A DNA stretch of 18,246 nucleotides from DATKWV01 sp035529405 (lineage in GTDB: Bacteria > Planctomycetota > Phycisphaerae > Sedimentisphaerales > Anaerobacaceae), in contig DATKWV010000063.1 of assembly GCA_035529405.1 (NCBI GenBank), positions 1 to 18,246 of the forward strand, in the 5' to 3' direction. Below the pieces are notes generated by a model. It did no database searches. It saw only the letters and a list, made by a program, of their open reading frames with translations, and was not told the origin of the DNA. Position 1 is the stretch's first letter; each line of letters begins with the position of its first letter. The translations under genes were made by a program, and so were the position numbers. Of the stretch, positions 1-6,512 are shown piece by piece.

Positions 1-22
1 CCCTCGACTTTCAGCTTGGGAA
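1..22 (-). repeat. Partial tRNA-Gly copy (possible att site), cut by window edge
   Basis: Bases 1-22 are identical to bases 4276-4297 of the intact tRNA-Gly gene, in the same orientation. In tRNA terms the shared part runs from the first base of the anticodon loop (TTCCCAA) through the anticodon-stem 3' side and variable region into the 5' side of the T stem. Identity stops exactly at the stem/loop boundary, at base 23. The copy starts at the first base of the window, so it may continue to the left, to the tRNA 3' end. Such 3'-half tRNA duplications are typical scars of tyrosine-recombinase integration into anticodon loops. It could instead be a degenerate tRNA pseudogene or an assembly break at a repeat. 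Confidence 0.6.
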
Positions 23-180
23 AAATATCAAGAGAATTTTGCAACATCAGCCATATCAACTGGTTATGCGATAATCCATTATATACCAATTACTTGGCAC
101 ATACGCCGTTATTCGTCTATATCCGCTTAATAACTCATTTCGGGGGGAAAGTTATAACAGGTGTTGTATCTTACAGGTCG

Positions 181-291
181 GATTTTAAGGGTAATAATGT
201 TTTGACAACGGGCGATGTGGCCAATATCTGCAACGTTGGTCCAGTTTTTTTTATCTGCTCAGCACCTCAATGCCAGTGGTACCGTAAGTAA
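181..291 (+). pseudogene. Truncated relic of an excisionase-type HTH protein
   Basis: The frame from 181 reads DFKGNNVLTTGDVANICNVGP up to base 243. This matches the first two helices of the MerR/excisionase-like HTH (LTTGxVAxxxxVxxRTVxxW) that occurs in many planctomycete regulators. After the GP the homology stops at a run of eight T (245-252). The expected RTVSKWFDSG continuation is absent in all three forward frames, and the frame ends at a stop after base 291. There is no plausible start codon or ribosome binding site just before VLTT. The open frame technically begins at an ATG at 16 inside the partial tRNA copy, which is not credible as a gene start. I read this as a decayed fragment left next to the tRNA copy. 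Confidence 0.5.
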
Positions 292-352
292 TTGACGAAC
301 AAGTAATCGAATAGTGTATGCTTTTATACTCATATACTCAGGATGTATTTCT

Positions 353-3300
353 TTATTGCTCCTGCCATATCAGGGCAAATTCAGCAAAATCCAGGAAGTT
401 TACAATATCATCTTCCTCCTCCTTGTAGAAATCACCCGGAACATCCGGGCCGGTCTCGAGCCAATTTTCACAAATAACCGCTAAATCACCAAAACCGATT
501 GAGCCATCACAGTCAAGGTCATAGATATTGGTAGCTATATAGTCCCCACCTATCCAATCTTCGAGCACATTGGTATACGGTATCCAGTTAGGGTTGAAAG
601 TGTAATGTTTCTTCGTTGGCGTGACTGTTCCGGACCAGTTATAGTCCACCCAAACTTCATAAAAGCCATTAGGATCAGTCGTATCCTGTCCGCCACCGTT
701 GTTCGCATCTACGAGTACACCTTCAATTGGTACCTCACAGGAATTTTCAATGTAGCCTGTAATTGTATAGGTTAACAGCGTACCGACGTAATTCTGCATC
801 TCTTCCTTGTCTTCGGTAACATCCGTATAGGTTATACTGTTCGGCTCAAAAGCGTAAGCGTATTTGGAAGGCACAACTTTACCGGACCAGTTATAGTCGA
901 CCAGTACCTCGTAATATCCGTCAGCATCAGTTGTATCATGGCCGCCGCTGTAATATTTACTTGTAAACGGACCTCCATCATTATCCGGTGATACTAATAC
1001 ACCCTCCAGCAGTGTGAGCATCTCAGAATCAACAGCGTAGCCGGAGACGATGAAAGTATCCAGTATCGCGGTGTAGTTATCGTTCTGATCGGCGGTGACG
1101 CTATTGTACTCTTTATCGTTCGGCTCGAACGTATAACCTGTCTTATTCGGGTCAACCGTACCTGACCACCCATAATCCACCGTTAATTGGTAGTAACCAT
1201 TGGCATCGGTTATATCTGAGCCGCCGCCATTGTTCGCATCTACAAACACACCTTCGACAGGTATGTTGGCATCAGGTTCGGTAATATAGCCAAAGATAGT
1301 TTTTTGCTCGATAGTGAAGGTTGCTGTAACGTTCATATTGCCCGTAACGAGCAAACTCTCAGGATTAGTAGAGCCGGTTAAGTCTTCGCTCCAGGAGTCG
1401 AACGTCCAGCCGGGCTCGGCATTGGCTGTCAACTGTACAGTATCACCGTAATGATATGTAGCCTGGTTCGGGTCCTTGGCAACAGAGCCGCTGCCAACAA
1501 TATTGACCGTAAGTGTGTACGTTATAGGGCTGTCGCTTGCGGAACGGATGTACAGGTGATCAATATAAAGGGTGTCCATATCTTGATTACCCCTTCCGCT
1601 GTCAGTATCTACAACACGAATATAAACCGTACCACTTAGCGAGCTGGGTAGCTCATAGCTTTGAGCGGTGTCATCATCGCTGGTTTTGCTAACGGTCAGC
1701 ATATCCGTATAGGGCGAATCATCCGTTGAGTAAGCAAAAACAAAGTTATCGCCATCGCTGCTGGCAGTTTGGTAAGCTTCGACATAAAAGGTCACCGTAT
1801 CACCGCCAGTTACATTTATTGGCCACTTGTGTTCAAGCGAACTGTAACCCTTACTCGGATTGCCTTCCCTGACTTCGGTTATGGCCTCGTAACCGTCATT
1901 ACTGGACTGCGCGTCCGTATAACTGCCGTCAACTGAGCCTTGAACATCTATATCTGCGTTGGCTGCATCATCAACATAAAGCGGCGGCTCGGAAACAGTG
2001 ATGGTAAAACCCTGATCGGTGTCAGGTGCTTGGCCGTTGCTGGCTTTAACTTCAACGTCGAAATCACCCGGAGCACCAGGAGTCCACTCAATTAGTCCGG
2101 TGTTGGGATCAATTGTCATTCCGGATGGGTAGGTGGTCAGCGTATATGTCGGTGACGGATAACCGGAGGCATTAACATCATAGCTGTAAAGCTCGCCTAC
2201 TGTGGCTATGGTAACCGGTATTGATGTAATCACCGGGGGTGTCATTGCTGGCGGGACTGTTAGCCCCCTGATGCAAACATTGGCATTTGGAAAGGTATCT
2301 GTAATATCGGCAAAAGTCGAACCGGTTGAGCTTACATAACTTTCCCCTGCATGGGCAGTGGCCCCTGAGGAGTAGTCGGCAAAGTAATCCTCTGTCGGAA
2401 TGGGGAAGCCGTACCCCGTTGTTGTGAACTTGACGACAATTGAGAAATCATCACCGTTCGTCAGGCTAATTACGGAAGGCAGCGAAATCGTGTAGTAGCC
2501 TAAATTGACAAGTGTGCCGGAAGTAGAACCCAGCAGGTTGGAAAATGTGCTGCCGTCGAAGTCATCGTAAACGTAGATTTCGTAAGAGACATTGTCATCG
2601 ACAGCGTACAGACCAACGGCCTGGAGGCCTTCATCTGCTGTGGTGGTGAAAATGTTGGCAGCCCAGGCCGTCGGAGAATCATATCCGGATTGGATTGTCC
2701 ATCCCAACGGGTCGTATTGATAGTTGGTAGTGTAAGCTGAAATAGGTACGGCGTCACAAAAGGCCACGCCGTACAGCACAGCCTTGGTGTCGTAGTAAGA
2801 AATCCAGAAATATCCGTTGTCTCCCCAAACGGTTCCCCAACTGTTTTTAATGAGCCACGCACCGTTACCCGGTGCTCCTGTCACAACCTTCTCATCGTCC
2901 CAGCCGACAACTGTCACAGCATGGTTGGCATTATCGCTGCCGCTATAGTAATACGTGTACTCCGATGAGTTGTAAGAGCCGGATTCATATCGCAGGGTTA
3001 CGTACAGTGCCCCGTAGGTCATAAGTGCGTCCTTGATGTCGCTGTCCGTGAAAAACCACAACACGTTTTTCAGGTACTTTTGAGTTGGCCCGCCCGGAGA
3101 AGGACGGTCGTCCCAGTCGTGATACGGGTCGTCCGATTCATCCACAGGACCGGACCAGCGAGCAAGGTAAGCTGTGCTCATATCCGCATTGCCTCCCTCG
3201 CAAGGACCCCAGTCAAAATCGTGGTAGTTCTTCATGTGGTTTTCGGAAAAGTCCCAGCTCTGTGACTCATTTCTCCGCAGCCAGCTCTCCAGCGAGCCGT

Positions 3301-3685
3301 AAGAGCCGAAGCTCCAGCACGAGCCGCAATCGCCCTGATCCCTGACGCCGGTAACATCTCCAGATGACCTCAGGTCATAACTAACCGGCGTACTGAGCGC
3401 TTGTAGAGCCGTTTCTGTCTGAGATTCCAAATGAGACCTGTCAATCGGCGAAGGAATATAACCCAGTGCGTAACCTTCCTCATTATACGTTTCAACGCCG
3501 AATGTTTCCATTTGGCTCTGCCAAGCGACGAACACTGGATTGACAGGTGCAGCACTCAACGGGGGCGGTTGAATAGGCGGCTGTGCCAGTGCTGCCTGAA
3601 CTAACAGTGCAACACAGAAGCTGCTGATAATCAGATCCAAGCTTGATGTCGAAAGATATCTCTTGAATGCGCTTTCTTGTGGCAT
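353..3685 (-). CDS. Secreted papain-family (C1) peptidase with lectin-like, Ig-like, repeat and dockerin-like modules
   Basis: A 1110-residue exported protease. An N-terminal hydrophobic stretch (about 16-34, ending ALA) looks like a signal peptide. The peptidase domain (about 100-312) keeps the papain residues: Gln117 in VRDQGDCGSCW, Cys123, His255 in NANHAVTVVGW and Asn281 in IKNSWG. Residues 316-478 resemble the lectin-like domain that follows C1 peptidases in clostridial surface proteins. Then come a putative-Ig/cadherin-like module (484-565), a jelly-roll-like stretch (570-716), an InlB-B/bacterial-repeat-like module (722-791) and three carboxypeptidase-regulatory-like repeats (796-873, 878-968, 973-1051) sharing TD.(N/D)G.Y and VDY.WSG. 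The C-terminus is dockerin-like, with one good Ca loop (DLDCDGSIGFGD, 1056-1067) and a degenerate second one. It stands alone on its strand. The start is preceded by a weak AAGG. It probably acts outside the cell on proteins; the real substrate cannot be read from sequence. Confidence 0.93.
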   Translation of the reverse strand: MPQESAFKRYLSTSSLDLIISSFCVALLVQAALAQPPIQPPPLSAAPVNPVFVAWQSQMETFGVETYNEEGYALGYIPSPIDRSHLESQTETALQALSTPVSYDLRSSGDVTGVRDQGDCGSCWSFGSYGSLESWLRRNESQSWDFSENHMKNYHDFDWGPCEGGNADMSTAYLARWSGPVDESDDPYHDWDDRPSPGGPTQKYLKNVLWFFTDSDIKDALMTYGALYVTLRYESGSYNSSEYTYYYSGSDNANHAVTVVGWDDEKVVTGAPGNGAWLIKNSWGTVWGDNGYFWISYYDTKAVLYGVAFCDAVPISAYTTNYQYDPLGWTIQSGYDSPTAWAANIFTTTADEGLQAVGLYAVDDNVSYEIYVYDDFDGSTFSNLLGSTSGTLVNLGYYTISLPSVISLTNGDDFSIVVKFTTTGYGFPIPTEDYFADYSSGATAHAGESYVSSTGSTFADITDTFPNANVCIRGLTVPPAMTPPVITSIPVTIATVGELYSYDVNASGYPSPTYTLTTYPSGMTIDPNTGLIEWTPGAPGDFDVEVKASNGQAPDTDQGFTITVSEPPLYVDDAANADIDVQGSVDGSYTDAQSSNDGYEAITEVREGNPSKGYSSLEHKWPINVTGGDTVTFYVEAYQTASSDGDNFVFAYSTDDSPYTDMLTVSKTSDDDTAQSYELPSSLSGTVYIRVVDTDSGRGNQDMDTLYIDHLYIRSASDSPITYTLTVNIVGSGSVAKDPNQATYHYGDTVQLTANAEPGWTFDSWSEDLTGSTNPESLLVTGNMNVTATFTIEQKTIFGYITEPDANIPVEGVFVDANNGGGSDITDANGYYQLTVDYGWSGTVDPNKTGYTFEPNDKEYNSVTADQNDNYTAILDTFIVSGYAVDSEMLTLLEGVLVSPDNDGGPFTSKYYSGGHDTTDADGYYEVLVDYNWSGKVVPSKYAYAFEPNSITYTDVTEDKEEMQNYVGTLLTYTITGYIENSCEVPIEGVLVDANNGGGQDTTDPNGFYEVWVDYNWSGTVTPTKKHYTFNPNWIPYTNVLEDWIGGDYIATNIYDLDCDGSIGFGDLAVICENWLETGPDVPGDFYKEEEDDIVNFLDFAEFALIWQEQ

Positions 3686-3687
3686 CG

Positions 3688-3701
3688 CGATAACCTTATC
3701 G
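3688..3701 (-). promoter_or_regulatory. Perfect palindrome over the peptidase ribosome binding site
   Basis: The minus strand reads CGATAAGGTTATCG, two perfect 6-base arms around GG, ending 3 bases before the start codon. The AAGG that would serve as Shine-Dalgarno lies in the centre. A two-base gap is too tight for an RNA hairpin, so an operator-like DNA site is more likely than an RNA switch. A chance palindrome is possible. Confidence 0.3.
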
Positions 3702-4255
3702 AAAATTCCGCATCGTGAAAATCTAAGTATTTCTACTCTTCTTAATATACATCGTTATTTTTCGATGGAATGCTATTGTTTGCCTAGACCTTTCTTAAGT
3801 GAGCCCGTAAATAGCCCTTTCTCCCATTGACGCCTCTGCCACGTTTGGATTGTATGCCTACCAAACTTTTTCCGGGGGCAAAGCTTGAGAGGAAGCGCAA
3901 GAAGCCTTCTCACCATTCCTTCATTATAGCAGTATTACAACCACTTATTATGTCAAGGTTTAGACAATTTGTCAAGGAAATTATAGGACCTTTTGAGGCT
4001 TTTTCCAGTAATATGGGGGAATACGGAAAAGCAGATTATTTTAGCCTAAATCTGAGTGGTTGAATCAATGTAAGATGCTCTGCTGCAGCAAGAGGTAGTC
4101 GACATTTCCGGAATATGTGAAGATCGTGAGAGCTTTTTTGAAGGAACTTTTCTTAAACTTGCCTGTCTGCCGAGTTGTAAAACCATAACAGACACAGGCC
4201 ATCGGCGGCTGTCAAGTAAACTTTGTAAGTGTTTGACGTGCAATGGTTTAGAAGA
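3702..4255. other. Intergenic stretch without recognisable gene
   Basis: About 550 bases between the peptidase and the tRNA gene. Short open frames exist on both strands (for example 3827-4063 plus and 4046-4243 minus), but the first begins with TTG, and neither has a convincing ribosome binding site or any family resemblance I recognise. A loose stem CATCG/CGATG lies at 3750-3767 and an AT-rich TATATT stretch at about 3744-3749 (minus strand) could be a -10 element for the peptidase, without a good -35. With the 352 bases at the left end, this stretch is the non-coding part of the putative tRNA-flanked island. Confidence 0.4.
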
Positions 4256-4327
4256 AGCGGGCGAAGGGATTCGAACCCTCGACTTTCAGCTTGGGAAGCT
4301 GACATTCTACCGCTGAATTACGCCCGC
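4256..4327 (-). tRNA. tRNA-Gly, anticodon CCC
   Basis: The minus strand folds into a full cloverleaf: acceptor stem GCGGGCG/CGCCCGC, D arm with TTCAGCGGTAGAA, anticodon stem TCAGC/GCTGA around loop TTCCCAA, T arm GAGGG-TTCGAAT-CCCTT and discriminator U73. Anticodon CCC reads the glycine codon GGG. The acceptor stem, T arm and U73 agree with bacterial tRNA-Gly. CCA is not encoded; TTCTTC follows. The gene is intact and has its own promoter. Part of it is duplicated at the left window edge. Confidence 0.97.
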
Positions 4328-4349
4328 AATAATCTATCTTAACGTATTT

Positions 4350-4378
4350 ATAGTATAAGAATTAGCGTGTGGTGTCAA
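4350..4378 (-). promoter_or_regulatory. Sigma-70-type promoter of the tRNA-Gly gene
   Basis: On the minus strand a perfect -35 TTGACA (4378-4373) is followed by a 17-base spacer and a -10 TACTAT (4355-4350) inside TTATACTATAAAT. The tRNA 5' end is at 4327, giving a short leader of about 15 bases. Position and near-consensus sequence fit a strong constitutive stable-RNA promoter. Confidence 0.75.
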
Positions 4379-4421
4379 GTTTTCACTTTTTGATTGGCCC
4401 TTCATATCGGCCTGGGTTTAA

Positions 4422-4475
4422 GCCGGCGCCCGGCCTGATGAAACAGGCGGTTTTATTATCGGACATCACTGTCCG
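4422..4475 (-). terminator. Cluster of three hairpins after the efflux operon
   Basis: Downstream of the permease stop three stems follow each other: CGGACA/TGTCCG with a GNRA-type GTGA loop (minus strand, 4460-4475), GCCTG/CAGGC (4433-4448) and GCCGG/CCGGC (4422-4434). The last two share two bases, so they cannot both form completely. No clear U-run follows any of them, so this is not a textbook intrinsic terminator. It may be a 3'-end stabilising structure or a Rho-dependent end. Confidence 0.35.
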
Positions 4476-4531
4476 CTCGGCGGCGGCCTGAGACTGGGAC
4501 ATAATTGTCAGACAGCACGGGAAAACGCCTG

Positions 4532-5800
4532 TCATTCGTGTCGAAGGGCAACTATAGGGTCAACTTTGGCGGCACGTATGGCAGGATATAATCCGAAAAT
4601 AATTCCGACACCCAGGCTGATGACCAGGGGTAACATAATGCTGGATGGTGTAATGACCGTGGGCATACCGGCAAAATATGTTATCAGCACGGGCATAAGG
4701 ACCCCTAACCCAATTCCAATCAGCCCCCCAACGGTGGAAAGCACCACGGTTTCAATAAGGAATTGAATGATTATTTGTCTTCTCTTGGCCCCGATTGCAC
4801 GCCTGATTCCGATTTCACGAGTTCGTTCTGTTACTGAAGCCAGCATGATGTTCATAATTCCGATTCCGCCCACAAGCAAACTAATGCATGCAATCGAGCC
4901 CAGGACAACATTGAAAATTCGCTTGGTCTCTTCGGCTTGTTTTAGTAATGCCAGGGGAACGGTGACAAGATAATCTTTTTTCTTGTGGAAGCGTTTGACC
5001 ATTTCTTCAATTCCTGAGGCGGTCGATTCGACATTTTCCCTTTCATCGACCTGGACAATAATCTGGTGCAACTCGACCCGTTCCCGTTCGTGTGAGCCGG
5101 AGGTCATTCTGGTCACTACATCGCCGAAATAGGTACGCGCCACGTCGATGGGTATATAAGCATCGACCTGCTGGTCGGGTATCTGAATGTTGCCAGCCAG
5201 CCCCATTTCGCTCTTTACAATGCCAATAATTTCAAAATAGTCCCCGCCTATGCGAAGGGGCTGGCCTATAGTGTGCTGAGTGGCCAGAAGTTTTCGTGCA
5301 CCGAATTCCGTAAGAACTGCTACAGCAGCCCTGTTTTCTTCATCGGAACTTAACAGTACCCGCCCCGCAATTACAGGCCTTTTCACCAAATCAAACCATA
5401 CAGTAGTGGTCCCCACAACACGCAATTCAAGTGCTCTGGTTCCAAGACGCCCCTCTTTACGCATAAGTTTTACAGGAGCTGTTTCTTTTATATTATCAAA
5501 GGTTTCAGCTATCCTGCGGTGGTCTTCGTATGTCAGACCGTAGATACTCATGTGGGAATGGGTCGTACTCATAGCCTCTTCTTCCGCGGATTTGACTGAT
5601 GATATAATTATATTGTTGCTGCCGAGCTTTCTAATCTGTTCAAGGGCCTCTTTACTGGCACCTTCGCCAACCGATAACATCGCAACAACGCTTCCGACAC
5701 CGAAGACCACTCCCAGCATTGTCAGGAACGACCGCAGTTTATGCAGCAGAAGGTTCTCAATACCCAACAAGATGTTTCGTACAAACCTATTCTGTTTCAT
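4532..5800 (-). CDS. MacB-type ABC transporter permease
   Basis: A 422-residue membrane subunit of the efflux pump, pairing with the ATPase encoded just upstream. It has the MacB_PCD/FtsX layout: one N-terminal membrane helix (about 25-45, RSFLTMLGVVFGVGSVVAML), a large periplasmic region (about 50-290) and three C-terminal helices (about 297-320, 350-377, 388-407). The cytoplasmic loop ERTREIGIRRAIGAKRRQI (325-343) is the conserved coupling region that contacts the ATPase, and the protein ends DPIVALRHE as the family does. An upstream ATG at 5860 is open in frame, but ATG 5800 has GGAG seven bases before it and gives a 14-base overlap with the ATPase gene, typical of translational coupling. 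MacB itself is a fusion of ATPase and permease; here they are separate genes. The substrate is unknown (peptide, lipoprotein or drug). Confidence 0.95.
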   Translation of the reverse strand: MKQNRFVRNILLGIENLLLHKLRSFLTMLGVVFGVGSVVAMLSVGEGASKEALEQIRKLGSNNIIISSVKSAEEEAMSTTHSHMSIYGLTYEDHRRIAETFDNIKETAPVKLMRKEGRLGTRALELRVVGTTTVWFDLVKRPVIAGRVLLSSDEENRAAVAVLTEFGARKLLATQHTIGQPLRIGGDYFEIIGIVKSEMGLAGNIQIPDQQVDAYIPIDVARTYFGDVVTRMTSGSHERERVELHQIIVQVDERENVESTASGIEEMVKRFHKKKDYLVTVPLALLKQAEETKRIFNVVLGSIACISLLVGGIGIMNIMLASVTERTREIGIRRAIGAKRRQIIIQFLIETVVLSTVGGLIGIGLGVLMPVLITYFAGMPTVITPSSIMLPLVISLGVGIIFGLYPAIRAAKVDPIVALRHE

Positions 5801-6512
5801 CGCTGTCTCCGTCAATTCTATCAACCATGCCGTCAAGCATGTGCAGCCGCTGTTTTGCATACGCGGCTATATTAGATTCGTGGGTGACCATGATTATTGT
5901 TTTGCCCTGGCCGTTAAGTTTGCTCAGCAGTTCCAGGATTTGTTCGCCTGTGGCGGTGTCAAGATTTCCCGTCGGCTCGTCGGCAAAAAGTACCTGCGGG
6001 TCATTGGCAAGCGCTCTTGCGACGGCAACCCGCTGCATCTGTCCGCCGGAAAGTTCCGTAGGCCGGTGCTTGAGCCTGCCTTCAAGACCTACCTGCAGGG
6101 CAAGTTCCGTGGCACGTTCGGCGCTGTGAGCCGCGTCCCATCCGAGATAGTATAGCGGCAATTCGATGTTTCTCTGCACGGTCAACTGGGGTATGAGGTT
6201 AAAGCTCTGGAAAATAAAACCCAGATGCCGCAGCCGCAGTTCACTCAGGGAATCGTCGTCCACAGTACTTACGTCCTGACCTTCGAGAATGTAACGTCCC
6301 GTGGTTAAACGGTCAAGACAGCCAAGAATATTCATCATGGTACTTTTTCCGGAGCCGCTGGGGCCCATGATTGCCCAAAAGCTGCCGCGCTTAAAAGAGA
6401 GCGTTACTCCTGCCAGGGCGTTGACCTGCTGGTTTCCCATCTGGTAAATTTTATGCGCGTTTTCAAGCCGGATTATATCGGCGTCAGGACTTGCCAACGA
6501 TTGATTATTCAT
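5787..6512 (-). CDS. MacB/LolD-type ABC transporter ATP-binding protein
   Basis: The 241-residue nucleotide-binding subunit that powers the exporter. Walker A GPSGSGKST (from 50), Q-loop Gln102 in FIFQSFNLIP, signature LSGGQMQR (from 154), Walker B VLFADEPTGNLD (from 174) and the switch histidine in VTHE (211) are all present, so it should be active. The GNLD D-loop and LIPQLTVQRNIELPL are typical of the MacB/LolD/FtsE subclass. The start at ATG 6512 overlaps the adaptor gene by 8 bases (ATGAATAA). An in-frame GTG at 6536 with GGAG upstream would add 8 residues and cannot be excluded. It overlaps the permease gene by 14 bases. Confidence 0.95.
   Translation of the reverse strand: MNNQSLASPDADIIRLENAHKIYQMGNQQVNALAGVTLSFKRGSFWAIMGPSGSGKSTMMNILGCLDRLTTGRYILEGQDVSTVDDDSLSELRLRHLGFIFQSFNLIPQLTVQRNIELPLYYLGWDAAHSAERATELALQVGLEGRLKHRPTELSGGQMQRVAVARALANDPQVLFADEPTGNLDTATGEQILELLSKLNGQGKTIIMVTHESNIAAYAKQRLHMLDGMVDRIDGDSDETE

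Noticed and set aside
16..291. Open frame of 91 residues on the plus strand as a complete gene
   Set aside because: Its ATG lies in the partial tRNA copy, there is no ribosome binding site, and only residues from about 181-243 resemble a known motif, which is truncated; kept only as a relic.
2500..2862. Minus-strand frame of 120 residues
   Set aside because: It lies inside the peptidase gene in another frame, has no family resemblance, and the peptidase frame is clearly the coding one.
3827..4063. Plus-strand frame of 78 residues in the intergenic stretch
   Set aside because: TTG start, no ribosome binding site, no recognisable motif; a chance frame is more likely.
4046..4243. Minus-strand frame of 65 residues next to the tRNA gene
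   Set aside because: Low-complexity Ser/Arg-rich text with no motif and no clear translation signal, lying downstream of the tRNA.
5550..6155. Plus-strand frame of 201 residues
   Set aside because: Antisense shadow of the permease and ATPase genes, whose catalytic motifs prove the other strand is coding.
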